Shown: positions 37,237-50,198 of the stretch, one piece after another | Layout of the letters: the number at the start of each line of letters is the position of its first letter | Position numbering within the stretch: the stretch's first letter is position 1 | The notes under the pieces: model-generated | Seen by the model: only the letters and a program-made list of their open reading frames with translations | Databases searched by the model: none | What the model was told of the DNA's origin: nothing | Position numbers and translations under genes: made by a program | Source of the DNA: Zerene cesonia | Lineage: Eukaryota; Arthropoda; Insecta; Lepidoptera; Pieridae | DNA: 64,000 nt | Assembly: GCF_012273895.1 (NCBI RefSeq) | Contig: NC_052123.1 | Span: 2,046,001 to 2,110,000, forward strand | Direction of reading: 5' to 3'

Positions 37237-38396
37237 TAAATATTTATTATAGTTGATGACAATCTAAACTCAATAGTTACAATAAATGTTATATATTATG
37301 TAATTTATTGCTAACAATTACTGTTTATTCAAGTAAAATATTAGTTAAAGTTAAGAAGTTATCCAGTATTTAATTATTTTATTAACTAGCAGTATTTAAT
37401 TACAACTGACTTTGAAACATCTTTTAGGGAATGGGAAAGAATTTTTTCAATAAAAGTTATTAAAATTCGGCTCCATGAGTCACAACTCATGAAGTGACAG
37501 CCCTAATCTCCTAAAGCCTTACTCATTTTCGCCCTAAATTTCTATTAAACAAAACCCTATTGCGTATTAGCCAACGCTACAAAAACCCCAATTGTTCTAT
37601 TCGTACACACCCGAAAAATGTCAACGCAATTTATTTACTTGTTTATTACATTTAGATAATATTTCCCTTAATTATAGCGCGAAACTCGACACTTTCATTC
37701 AGGCAACGGTTGTTTGTTATTTAAATTGTGGTTTTATGCTTTCGGGATGAAACAGTAGACGTTTAAAGGGTCAGAGGATAATATAATTCAAACCGTTTTT
37801 ACCGCTTAGCCCGAATAACGCGTCTGTTAAAATGATTTAAGCCTAATGGGCGGATAGCAATCGTCAAAAGTCTGAAGTTTTTATGGCGACGATAAATCTG
37901 GTTTATTTTAATGAAATTGTGTAACGCGCGGAAATATATATCAATTTTATGCTTAGTTTGTATATACGGTGTGATGTAGGAGCGCAAATTTGTTAGACGT
38001 GTGTATGCATACATTAATAAATGTCAAGAGTCGAGGGGTGGGCTTAAATTAAAATGGTGTGTAATTATGATTTAATCCACAAAACCTTTATTTTGTTATT
38101 ATCGTTTAATAAGTAATCAAATATTATGTAGTTATTGATAAGTACTTCTGTGTTTAATACAAAAATTATTTAAAACTCAACTTACTTACCTTATTATTTA
38201 TATCATAGTTCGTATCTGAATGAAAGAAAAAGATTTCTTTTTAAATTATGAATTTATGACGACTCCTCAGTGCTTTGTTAATATAGTTATAAAAGGGAAT
38301 TGAACTCTGGACACTATTCGATGATAGTTTTGCTGCGTAGTCAATTTTCCAAAGAGGTATAGAATAGAAAATAGCTAAAGATTTTGGTATATTTAC

Positions 38397-38548
38397 AATC
38401 CTACTATCCTACTAATATCCTACTATCCTTCCTACTAATATTATATACGCGAAAGTTTGTAAGGATGTGAGTGTTTTTGTTGCGCTTTCACGCAAAAACT
38501 ACTGAACCGATTGCAATGAAATTTGGTACGTAGACAGCTGGACAACTG
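38397..38548 (+). mobile_element. Helitron family A, 3'-truncated, with reiterated 5' ends
   Basis: Four successive starts of the TCCTACTA(A)T motif occur before one body that stops at GACAGCTGGACAACTG. The 3' hairpin and CTAG are absent. Confidence 0.75.
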
Positions 38549-40279
38549 TTTATAGAAATAAAGAATTATGAATTATGTAAAAAATTATGAAATCTTATCT
38601 AATATCACAGATAACATAATACTAGCTAATATGTAGGTAGGTGCGGGAGTAAGCTTAGCAAAACAAAAAAAAAACAAACTACATTTACTAGAGTGCATCT
38701 CAATCAATGCGGTAAGTATCTCATGAAAATTAAAACAAAGACTAAAACGCCTTTGTAGTTAAAGTTTTTAAAACTATAATTATGATCCGTTGGCGCAACA
38801 GAGGGGAAAAGTTCGAGAAACGCCTGGAAACCTTCCAAGACTAAATCCTTCTAGAGACACTTTGAAGGTTTTTATAACTCTTTTATCAACACTGCTTTTT
38901 AAATATTAAATTATTACTTTAAGTTTTTAATTATGATAAATACCTACTACCTTAATGACTTTATTCATAGTTCCAACAATGCGTCTTACGTCCATTGTAA
39001 TCCTTTCAAAAACCTTTGGGAGTAATAATTATCCCTTTTTAGAGGACAAATTACCTGCAAATTAATTGCGACATTAGAATGGCGCGAAAAATCGCTGTAC
39101 TTAGCCAGCTGTCATCGCTAGGGGTGCTTCTTATAGTTACACAGATACAAAAAGTATTTTTACTTTCTAAGCATAATATTGTATGGTATAATGTTGGTTT
39201 AACAACATGTGGAATAAATTATATAACAATACAAGAAATTCATATACTGGATTAATATTATATGCTTCCGATTCGTTTAAGTTATTTTATAAATTATACA
39301 CATATATACTGCGTAGTATCTCACCAATTGACAGTCTCCAGGTTTCATAAATCGGCTACTGTGCTTTAGATTTTATTAGATATTTTGAATTTAGAAGATT
39401 TATGTAAAAAAACAAATCCATATAGCTAGTACCAGTCGTGCGCCTGAACTTTGAACGTGAATAAACTGGAGTAAGAACTGCTGTTCTTCCCGAATTTCCG
39501 TATATATCATTGTTTTCATCGTCAGATGTTTCAGATCTCGATAATTATAAGGCGACAGAAAATGCCCATCTGATAGAACAACTTTTGCAAAAACATAATT
39601 AATTCTATTTTTGTTATAGCGTAGTTGGACTCATCGAGTTATGCTTCGGAAATTTTGAGATATACTTCCTTTTTTTATGTCTTCAATGTACAGACACAGT
39701 TTATTTACAGGCATAATTTTTTAGGCGCTGACATGGCGCTATCCCCACCGCGTCTACGGGACATAATTCATGGCACCGTTAAATTATCCATGTTCTACTC
39801 TGTTGACTATGACCTTTTATATAAGTATCATCTATGGCTTATAGGCTTTATTAACAATTGCTTAAAGGTCTCGTAAGCAAGCCAATAATATTTAAAAAAG
39901 AAAATTATTGACAATTGCTGTGCTGTCAATTGTCAGACGTCTCTTTTCTGGTGTGGTCAATTGTTGGGAATTCCCCATTTTTGAGGGAGATTTTAATTGA
40001 GTGAAGGGAAATTAAGGAAAATTTTAAACATTAAACTTTTTTGCTCATAGGTTAAATCAAAAGCAAAACATTAAATTGAAATATTTTATTACTTTAGACT
40101 TTCATGATGATAAATGACATAATTAATAACGAATAAATGTTACAATCAATCTTTTTAAACTGACCGATATTAATCACAACTGTGGCTGTGAGCCCATTTT
40201 TAATTGAATGTTAATAAATAGCCTATTATTACGGACACTGGTCGATTAGTTTATGGCAACACTGCAAAATATAATTATG
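38549..40279. other. No gene recognised; upstream region of the FAM98 gene
   Basis: The open frame 39625-39876 lacks a recognisable domain. An imperfect inverted ACAATTGCTGTGC.. stretch lies near 39910-39935. Confidence 0.5.
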
Positions 40280-40285
40280 TCAGTC
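40280..40285 (+). promoter_or_regulatory. Possible arthropod initiator (TCAGTC) upstream of the FAM98 gene
   Basis: TCAGT matches the arthropod initiator consensus and lies about 135 bp upstream of the ATG at 40417, next to a short CpG-bearing stretch (CCGCGGATTCGATTCG). This is a pattern match only; the real transcription start is not known. Confidence 0.25.
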
Positions 40286-40416
40286 CGCGGATTCGATTCG
40301 ACTAGATGTCGAAAAAATAAAGTGAACGCCGATATCGTTACCGGTGATAATAATTTTATGAAGATATAATAATACATTGTATTGATTAAAACTAGCATTT
40401 AAACAATATAAACATC

Positions 40417-43400
40417 ATGGAAAACGAAATTTTAGACTCTCTAAACGACTTGGGGTAAGTTATGCAGCTATCCGTTATTCCAACTAGGTTAGCTTAGGTT
40501 TTCTACATTTCTTTCACAATATTCAGAAATTTCTCATGTATTGATTGTGTATTCTCCTCTGTTTCGATGCAATATTCAAACTGCAAAAAGTAAATGTAAT
40601 AAAACAATACCAAACCATTTCTTTACGTTAAGTATTTAATAAGAAAAGCAATTACAATGCAATATGGATGTTGTATAAACCCCAAATAATCGTTAATTGT
40701 TTAGTAATTTTCTCTGTTTGCATGTTTGTATGTCCGTCAATCGCCTTGAGACTACAGAGCAGATTTAGACAAAATTTTATTAAGAATAAGGAAAGAAAGA
40801 AAATTAGGATTTCTAAAATTTTTTGTACACATAATCGGGCGATAAAAAAAGATTGAAATATGTAATTAAATGATGACAGTGAAGGAGAGGTTCCTAAATA
40901 GGTATTATGTTAACATAAAGGTGATGAAGCACATAAAAAGAAAAATAAGGCACTTAACTGCTTACAACTATACTTTAAAATATTTTTATATAATTATATA
41001 AAACTTTATAAATAGTATATTTTTAAATAATTAAGATATACATTTTTTTAAACATCCATCATTATCTATTTCAGATATGAAGGCCCCTTGACTGATGAAG
41101 TAGCATTCGCCAAAGCAATTGATGGCGGCCCCAAATCCTTAGAATATACAAAACTGATACACATCCTCGCTGAAGAGATAAAAAAATTGTGTAACCTCGA
41201 AGAAACGGTGAATATAATGAATGATCCGGATGAATCCAGTTCATTCTTGTTGGAGCTAAGTTCATTTTTGAAAGAACTTGGATGCCCATATCGGAAACTT
41301 ATAACAGGTATCTATTAATCTTAACCACTGTACCAAGGAGGCGGTCAATACTGTGTGAACTGGATTATCTTTAGTAATCTTTAAATATAATTTGTAAAGT
41401 AGCTCATTCATAGTAACCTGTACTATTACCAAGTTTTGTAATCTATATATTTTTAATCTCATATTGCATCAATTGACTAGTTTTGTCTCCTATTGATCTA
41501 CAAATCTGCCTCTTGGTAGTAGGCAGATTTTAAGAATTTAATTATTGGCATGCATGGTATATATCCAGAAGCATATCTGTATAAGTTATCTAGGTAATCA
41601 TCTAGGTCTTGAAGAGCTTTTTATGTGCAAACAGTCCAATTGGGCTCCATCGTTTTCCATGTGATGATTTATCATACAACATTAACAAAAAATGCTTAAA
41701 AAATTTCAGGTCACATGTCAGCCAGGTTACAGTCGAGAGACGATAAGATATTGTTACTGGATTACCTAGTATCAGAACTAATGGCAGCTCGAATGGTGAA
41801 TGTGGACTGTCCTAAAGAGAAGCAAGCGGGCATGGATATTGTAGTGGTAAGTCAGGAAGAGACTAGATTTCTTTTTTATATTATATTTTGTTTTAATATT
41901 GTGGATAAATGTTTGATATACTTTTAACTGTTTAGTTGGAAAAGTGCATAATTTGACAGAGGTTGAACTATTATGTTAAAATTAATAATTTAATTGATTT
42001 TTTAATTTACATATAAATTTCATTACACATTGTCCACATCACTACTGCTATTGATTACAACCATTTCCTTTTCTCATGCTTAGTCATGCCTAGTCCATTT
42101 CTTATTTCCAGTCATCTTTCCATTCCTTATGCCTTTCACCTTAAAAGCGGGCACAGCATTCACAGCAGCACTAGCTCTGCAAATGTTTATGGGCAGTAGT
42201 GATTAGTTACCATCATGCTTTTCTTTTATATACTTCTTTCATTACAAACAGACGGAAAACATTTTAACAACTTGGTTTACTTAATATATTTTTATTAATA
42301 TTTTAGCAAGAGTCACCAACAGCAAAGGACCTAAAAGATATCCTTATTGCATTAAAATTTAACAAGCCTCCACCAAATATCACTCCAGAAGTGTTATTTT
42401 CAAAACTAGAAGCCAAATTAAAGGATACCATACAAAAAGAAGGTATGTAATAAAATTTTATTGTTACTGTGCAGTAGATTTGTGAAAATGTATTTCTTTT
42501 CTAAACATAATTGAGTAGTAAATTAGATTAAGAAAACTAAATGTTTTAATTCAACTATCCTGGTAAATGAAAATTTAATTAGTTTAATTTTTAATTAAGA
42601 ATCAATATTATGTAAAAAGAAATGCATTACTACATAAACTATTTGTGATCTTAGAATTTTTTATTGTTTTGTAAGAGTACATACTTAAACTTGTTACATA
42701 AGTATCACAATATTAAGGAAATAATTATTTATACTTTTGTATTTTTATAATATTTAATCACAGGAGACAAACTAGTCGGAAAGCCATTATACAATAAAGC
42801 ATTAACGGAAAAAGATTGGAAGCAATTGGAGAACACATTCACGGAAATGTTTGAGGAGTATCGTTTGAGACGAGAAACATTATTAACGAGATTGGAGTGT
42901 ACTATACAGAGTTTTGAGGTTAGTTTGAAGTTTGATTTATTTTTTAGAAAATTAAAAGACTGATTAGTTGCAGTGTTATACGGTATATTGGGAAATGTAC
43001 TAAAGTAATGTACAAATTAAATTCAACCAATAACATATAATCATACTGAAACTGTAGATTGTACAATGTTCAACAAAACCCTAGTTTACCAACCTAAGGT
43101 AATCTAAGTTTTTAATAACACACATTACACTTTGTAACAAACAACATAGCTAAGTACCAGTACAAAGGTTAAAAGTAAAAAATCACATACCAGAAAATAA
43201 TTTCAATAATACTTTGCAATTTAAAATCATTTCAGTGGTCCGATCGTTTGAAAAGCAAGAAGGATCTAATACAATCAACATACAGACCTAAAAGGGAACA
43301 CTTACGGATAAAGCCGGATGTTAAGCTGTCAGATTTTCTGGCAGCTAGGTCATCTCTATTGCAAATAGAGAAGACATCCAGTGCTTCTGTCAGGAAGAAT

Positions 43401-46161
43401 ACACAGAGTGAAGTGAACAAAGTCCTTATTGGAAGGGTGAGTCGATTCAATTTTGAATCCATGTTTTTTTTATTGATATTTGCCAAACCTTGGAATAATG
43501 CATGTTTCTATTGGTCAAAGAATTTCTTAAATGGTTTAGTAGTTTTTGTGTGAAAGCAAGAGAAATAAGAAATGAGAAATAGAAATTATCTCATCAACCA
43601 ATACTGGCCCAAAAGACCTTAACCTAATGTTGTTAGTTAAATTTTCATATAATTGCAGTTCATAGTTTCCTCAATGTTTTTTGTCATACGTACGTACTTC
43701 TATTAAATAAATTCTTAAGCATTTTGAAATATTTCAGGTACCTGATAGGGGGGGTAGGCCCAACGAGCAACAACCCCCACCACCGGAAATGCCTTCTTGG
43801 CAACAGAGATCTGCTCCGCAGGTAAAATTATCGTTTTAATTTATCTATATTCATTGTTGTTGGTGTTTAAAAGAAAACCAGTACACAGATTATAATAATA
43901 TTGTTTATTTAATACAATAAATCTATGGTACATTGGTTCCCAAACTAGCACAGTCTGTATCTAGGGGACCTGCGGGACGGACCACTGCACTACTGTATTA
44001 TCGAGTCTTATATTCAAATATCCATGTAATTAAAATATAAATCAAATAAAGTTTTAATGTTTTAACAATACATTTGTAATTGTCCCTTACTCATAATAGA
44101 TGACACTATAGAATTATAGGCTCGAAATAACATTCAGACAATATTAAATCCAGGGAGGTGGCGGTCGTGGCGGTGGTCGTGGTGGTGAAAGGGGGGGTCG
44201 AGGAGGTGAGAGAGGAGGTCGAGGCGGGAGGGTGCAGGGTGGGTACAATCAGGGGAGTGGGGATCAGAGGTACAGTATATTTGTATAATGTTTATCGTTG
44301 TGTTGAATAGAGGTATGATTGAGAATTTTGTGTGGTTGTTATGGAGAAGATAATATATATATTTTTCTAATTATTCGGTTTTGGAAACAAATGTAGAACA
44401 TAATTATCGCAACACGTTAGTGACAAAGTCTATGTGATGTTGGCTGTATTCTTTTTTTACAAACATCCATATCATTAAGAATAATTTGTCCAATATTCTG
44501 TCCCAGCTAAGAGATCGCAGAAATGAAACTATTTGTGTTTGAAAAGATAACAAAAAATTATCAGCGTTGCTCACAAAGATGGTAAAATTTACCTTTACTT
44601 TCTTTATCAGAGTTATTCATGAACATACTAGCTTTAGCCACACGGATACGTCCGCGAATCTTTTCGAAAATTTCTCATTGGAATGAGATTCTTTACCGCT
44701 ATAAGGTAGCCTATGTCAATCTTAATCCTGCTTATAATAATCAAATACATTCGCTCCGTTACGACGGGTAAGAAAGACAAACAAATAATCAAACACTTTC
44801 ACATTTATAAGATAAGTATGAATTTAATAATTATTGTTTATAAAGTATGAAAAAATTCTTTCAGACCTCAATCAAGTCCAGCATTTAATCAAAACCGCAA
44901 CTACCAAACATACGAGGTCCCCCCCGGTGGTTATAATCAAAATCAGAACCAGGGTTACGGCAACCAGGGCTATGGTTATAACCAGAATAATTATAATCAA
45001 GGTTATGATAGTATGGGTGGTTATAACCAGGGCTATCAAGGTATGAGCTTTTATTGTTTCTGTACAATTAAAATTTTTATCATGATCAATTTTGACTTCG
45101 CTTAGGCTAACGCTAGAAATTTTTGTCATAATAATCTTTTATATTTTATTATTTATTTTTACCACTGTCTATCTGCCCATATAACAAACAATAGTTACAA
45201 TATAAATGAGTTTTCGCTAGTAATGGACAGTGCAGAAGGCGGACTTATCACCGACAAGTGACCTCCAGGCAACTTTATATTACATCGATAATTCAATTTT
45301 AATATATTTAAAAAATACTACGGTAATCATACCCGTAACTATCAACGGAATGATCGATCTTATTTTTTTAACTAACATCCCCTATATTAAATGAGGTTCT
45401 CAATTTGACTGCATTCTGTGGGTTTTCAACCAATTGACATGATTCTTTCCTATTCGGTCCTATTTTAGAATGTGGAGTGTTGGCCGTCCGCTGGAACGTC
45501 GGCGATCTTTTATGCAGGAACAACAATAATATATTTTGTACTTTTCCAGTTTGTATGTACAATTAAGTACTATTATAAAAGTGAGTAAAAGTCCCGTGTC
45601 CCCTAGTGCGGTATGAAACAGATGATATATATCTGTTTCTCTGACGGATTTTCTTTATGGACAAGTAACTTGTATGTGTGAGTCAAGCACGCTTCGGCAC
45701 GAATTGGGACATCTCGCACCGGGGAAGTACCGTACCCCCACAGAAAACAGGCGTGAAATAATAGCATGCTATTGTGTTTCGTTCGGTGGGTGAGGGAGCC
45801 GGAGGCCCATATCCTTTACCTTATCCTTCCCAGTACTTTCCTTTATTCCTCTCGTCTCAATCCTTTCTATATTCCTATCCAATTTGAAGTCGGCAATCCA
45901 TTTGCCGAGGCGTAAGGTCTGCAATCGACCTTACGCCTCCAAATGTTCATGGGTGGTGGTAGCGCTTACCATCAAGCGACCCACCAGGTCCATCGCCGAC
46001 GATGAGATAAAAAATATATGTGTATAAAGATTTTTTTTTTTACATTTACAGGCGGCGGCGGCGGCGGTTATAAAACATACCAACCGAACCAAGGTTATCA
46101 GAGCAATAGGTATGAGAACGACGACAGAAGGGGTCGCGGCAACTATTCGGGGCGTCGTTGA
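40417..46161 (+). CDS. FAM98: FAM98-family protein (FAM98A/B-like), 10 exons, 461 aa
   Basis: Exons read by eye: 40417-40454, 41075-41307, 41710-41846, 42307-42442, 42764-42918, 43236-43436, 43738-43821, 44154-44269, 44865-45040, 46052-46161. Every junction has AG/GT and the frame stays open to TGA at 46159. The start is MENEILDSLNDLGYEGPLTD. Residues 1 to about 300 (exons 1-6) match the conserved FAM98 (DUF2465) region, with blocks such as SSFLLELSSFLKELGCPYR and LLDYLVSELMAARM. Residues 329-365 are a Gly/Arg RGG tract (GGRGGERGGRGG) and the rest is Gly/Tyr/Asn/Gln-rich with repeated GY(N/G)QN units, ending RRGRGNYSGRR. In vertebrates FAM98 proteins join DDX1, HSPC117/RtcB and CGI-99 in the tRNA ligase complex and bind RNA; their disordered RGG tails are arginine-methylated. 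That role is inferred from family. Human FAM98A is somewhat longer. Introns 3, 8 and 9 carry mobile-element fragments. The gene converges with BUD13. Confidence 0.93.
42095..42225 (-). repeat. GC-rich dispersed repeat (family S) in FAM98 intron 3, partial
   Basis: Plus strand CCATTTCTTATTTCCAGTCA, AAAGCGGGCACAGCATTC, CTGCAAATGTTTATGGGC and GTTACCATCATGC. Confidence 0.55.
44635..44820 (-). mobile_element. Helitron-like fragment in FAM98 intron 8
   Basis: Plus-strand CTAGCTTTAGCCACACGGAT through CGACGGGTAAGAAAGACA and TCACATTTATAAGATAAGTA, the order expected of a minus-oriented copy. Confidence 0.5.
45690..46012 (-). repeat. GC-rich dispersed repeat (family S) in FAM98 intron 9
   Basis: Nearly complete, minus-oriented: plus strand GCACGCTTCGGCACGAATTG to CGACCCACCAGGTCCATCGC. 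It ends about 40 bp before the exon 10 acceptor at 46051. Confidence 0.7.
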
Positions 46162-46551
46162 CAATACGCACTATCATACACTTCGTATAGTTGACGGTAG
46201 TTTTGGATTTTCGGTGAGGGTAGTTTGAAAAATTGCGGCGTAGTTTCGAAATTTCGGGTAGATGCGGGTTTTACGCTTTGTCCGCTTACTTATTTATTAT
46301 TGCGTTACAAAATTATGTATAAATTTATATTTTAATGGTTTTATTTTTTTAATGTGGGTTTTTTTGATTTTCGATGATATTGCAGTTTTGAAAAAATACA
46401 TATTCAGATGCTCAAGAATGATTTTGTTGTGTAATCAATTATTGAATGAAACCTGAAGTAAATTCATGAAAGTTTTTGTATGTTTACTTATGAAAATGAG
46501 GATAGTTGGATAATGGCTTTGATTTATTGGTAGTTCCTACAAACGTGATCA

Positions 46552-46557
46552 AATAAA
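46552..46557 (+). terminator. Candidate polyadenylation signal of the FAM98 gene
   Basis: AATAAA lies 391 bp after the TGA, followed by a T/G-rich stretch. It gives a 3'UTR of about 0.4 kb if used. Other AATAAA-like sites lie further downstream, so the choice is tentative. Confidence 0.4.
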
Positions 46558-49372
46558 AGCTGCATGTGATTTATAAGTGTAAAAATATTAGTATCAAGTT
46601 TTTTACGTGAATGCCCTATGCCCCTTAATTCTAGACATTAGCTTTAGGTCATGAGGGTGTTTTCTAGGTTTTACAAATAATCGATTCTCACTATGCAAAA
46701 ATACGAGCATTTATAATAAATGTGCATAAAATAACTGAATTATTAGTGTAAAATTCTGTTGTTATAATAAAATTATTAACTTATTCATCGAATTGCCATC
46801 ACTTAAACTTAAAATTATCGTCAACATTTCTTACTAGATCTAACTTATTCTACATTTATCGCTAGAGTTTTATATAGTGTTAGATAGAACTTACAAAATC
46901 ATTTATAATTAATGAAATTGTGTTAATATAAAATTACTTTAAACGTATAAAAATACTGAAATTGTGACTTTAATTAAGCTTATAAATTTTTAGCTTTATT
47001 TATATATTTAATAAAATAATTATTACTTGCATGTTATCTGTATTGATTGATACCATACAACCGATTTTGACTATATACTATATATTTATAGTTCATAAAA
47101 CGATTTTCCATCATATTAAAAAAAAATCTTTTGTTTTTGTGCCAAATGTATTGAGTATTTTATCTTTCTTTTAAAATAAGATAAGACTGCTTTTTCTTTA
47201 TTTAATATAATATTGTCAGGTAATAAATAATGTTTTATTATTAATTCGCATTTTGTTAAATGCATCATTTGAAGCGTGGAACATATAAAAGAGGTTAGAA
47301 AGGCCTTGCGGAAGGGGTGGTCGCCCCGCTCCCTTGACCCAATAACAAACAGATTTACAATGCGATTTATTCATTATATTATGCAACTTGATATGTTAGG
47401 AGAAATAGGTGCGGGTAGTTAATATCAATTTTTATATAACCCTACGTGTGACATCTTAGTCTCCCCGGGACCACGCTTGCTGCAGTGTTCGAAATAATAT
47501 AATGAATAAGTTGAGTATAAAATTCTATAAAAGTGTTTAATTTCCAAATGCATATACTCGCATAAAATCAAACATGTCAATCAAATCATAAAATCAAAGT
47601 GTCTTTCTTTGTGTTATATGTATTATAAACAAATTGAACATAATGCAGCTACATTGCTTGCAACGTATGGGCGCCATTTTGTGCAAAGCGAGCGATCGCG
47701 CATTGTAGTGCGTTCATTGCGAGAGTCGTGACTCGTGAGTAAATAGTGGGAGAAAAGCGGCGACACGCGTTCTAATAAAAATACTAATTATAGTTAAGTA
47801 AAGGTAGTTTCTTCCTGAACTATTTTATTTATTTACCCTTTCAAACCCCTTTTATCTGTTCCGTGTTCGGAAGTGTTAAACTAAATTCATTAAAATTTTA
47901 AAATGTTTTTGGAACTCTCAAACATTTAATCGTTATGTCATTGGTAGCGTCTCGGAGGAAATAATTTCATATTTTCTATTTGCATGCAGTCGTTTTAAAT
48001 TTTTTGTGGCCTGTATGATTTTTAAATTTTAATTTAATATTTCCTTTAATTTTGTGAAATAATTACTCTTATGAGACATATAATTGGTAGGGAAGGGTAA
48101 CAAAAAACCACGTTCTCAAAAACCAAGGGAGGTCTTGAGTTGACTGTAGTTTTTTTTTCTACTCCACAACTATCAAGTCTGTTTTCAACCGATTGGCGTG
48201 ATTCTTTTTGTGTTTGATAGGAAATTATTGTCATTTGGTCTCATATAGGAAACTGGAGTGGTACATCCTTTCCTAACATCGGTGACGTTGTTTCAAAAGA
48301 ATAAGTATTTAAATTAACTTGTGGTTGATAAAATGGGATGGTACAGAATTCATTAACACAGCGGTTAGCGATCTTGCTTATCGTAACTAAGATATGGATT
48401 GAATTCCTAATATCGGAAAATGTTTTATATTTTTAGTTTTAAAATTATCAATACTGTATTTTTGTACTTTTTATTAAAAAAAATCTCGTTTCAAGAATTT
48501 CAATGTACGTGTGTGTGAAATATGAATTTTATTTAAAAGAAAAATTTTAAATATCAAAAAGTATATGTTATTTTAGCACTCATTTGATGGCTCACTAGTA
48601 AGGGTCGAAAACTGGAAACGAGAAGTGTGTGCAATAATGAAATCGATTTTTTGAAAAAGCAAAAGCAAAGAAGGAACAAATAGTTGCGAAACCGACATAT
48701 TATACATATATTAAATAACTCAATATAATCTTTTTTTATATCGAATATATTATGACATTAATTATAAAAAAAGTCCCATTTTTGCAACCAACATAAATAT
48801 TAGCCTTAATATAGAAATAAATTAGGAACATAGCTTTCCAACCCGTATACATAATTTAGGTATAGCATAAAACACAGATAATAAAAAAATATGTATTTTG
48901 TTTTTAGTTTCTGTACAAAAAATATTTTAAACGACTAACGAACTACAGCCTTGCTTAAGAGCAATAATCCAGTGCTTTCAATAACGTGGCCTTTGGACTC
49001 AATTCGCAATAAAGTAGGTAATAAAATAAAATATACATACATAATATAATTATTATTGCATGTGTATTCACTCCGTAATCCATATAATATGTAATTATAA
49101 TATTTGTATTTCATTAACATTCTGTATATGCGAGTTAATAAAACAATTGGTAATTTCAAGTGGTATTTATTTACAACCTATATTACATTGAACCTTAAAA
49201 ATATTATATTTTTCACAATCCAAAAAAATCTAAAATTGTTGTCACCAGAAAATTGTCCGAATCGTCCCACTTCAATGTGGATTCACTATAATTACATTTA
49301 CGTAATAATACAGTATTGAAATCAATTGCAGTTGCAATAGAATAGAATTTAATTTTTTTTTTCATAAATCTA
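46558..49372. other. Intergenic region between converging FAM98 gene and BUD13
   Basis: AT-rich, no supported exon. It contains one CpG-dense patch at 47655-47775, see findings. Confidence 0.5.
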
Positions 49373-49576
49373 ATCCTACTTCCTACTAATATTATAAATG
49401 CGAAAGTTTGTAAGGATGTGTGTGTTTGCTGCTCTTTCACGCAAAAACTACTGAACCGATTTCAATGAAATTTGGTATGTAGATAGCTGGACAACTGGAA
49501 TAACATATAGGCAACTTTTTATCCCGATATTCCCACGGGCTACGGACACGCGGGTGAAACCGCGGGGCGCAGCTAG
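49373..49576 (+). mobile_element. Non-autonomous Helitron, family A
   Basis: TCCTACTTCCTACTAATATT to GCGGGTGAAACCGCGGGGCG and CAGCTAG, then T. It lies in the intergenic region between the FAM98 gene and BUD13. Confidence 0.85.
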
Positions 49577-49930
49577 TAGGCAATAATTTTCAGAATACCA
49601 AGAGAGACCTTGGTTCTAATTTTGAGACATAATTTGACAATATCAATGGATAGTAATACAACTTTTTAAACAAGATAGTTTTCACAACACCGATTAGAGT
49701 AATTATATTTATTTATTAATAAAATGATTGTATACAACATGTTTGTAGGACTTAATTATTATTCTTTAAAAAAAATAAGAGCCACTTGTAACAATTGTAA
49801 TTATTATTTTTACAAATAAAAAAATTGCTACTTTAAGAAGGGTAATTTTTTGTACATATACTTTTACAATTACACGTTAATTAAGAAATTTTCAATCTCT
49901 ACGAATCTTCAATAGATAAGGATAATGGCC

Positions 49931-49936
49931 TTTATT
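49931..49936 (-). terminator. Candidate polyadenylation signal of BUD13
   Basis: AATAAA on the minus strand, about 265 bp after the BUD13 stop codon. A transcript ending here would carry nearly all of the Helitron-like element at 49980-50187 in its 3'UTR. Confidence 0.35.
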
Positions 49937-49979
49937 TTTTATAAATAGCATAATAATAAATATATTAAATTCGTCACGT

Positions 49980-50187
49980 CTACTGATATTATAAATGCGA
50001 AAGTAATCCGTCTGTCTCATCACCACTAAACAACTGAACCGATTAGGATAAATTTTTATACAAAGATAGTTTGACACCCGAGATTGTTTAAAGGATAGTT
50101 TATATCCCGTAAATCCCAACGACAATTTTGGAGTGGATTATCCGTAACAGTTTTCCTTTGCGTGGAAAGCCGCGGGCGAAAAGCTAG
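49980..50187 (+). mobile_element. Helitron-like family B, in the 3' flank of BUD13
   Basis: CTACTGATATTATAAATGCG to AGCCGCGGGCGAAAAGCTAG, followed by T. Its 3' end lies 11 bp from the BUD13 stop codon, antisense to that gene. Confidence 0.65.
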
Positions 50188-50198
50188 TTCGTATACAT

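Noticed and set aside
44834..45129. Open frames on both strands around FAM98 exon 9
   Set aside because: They are shadows of the GY/NQ-rich coding exon; only the frame joined by the splice sites matches FAM98.
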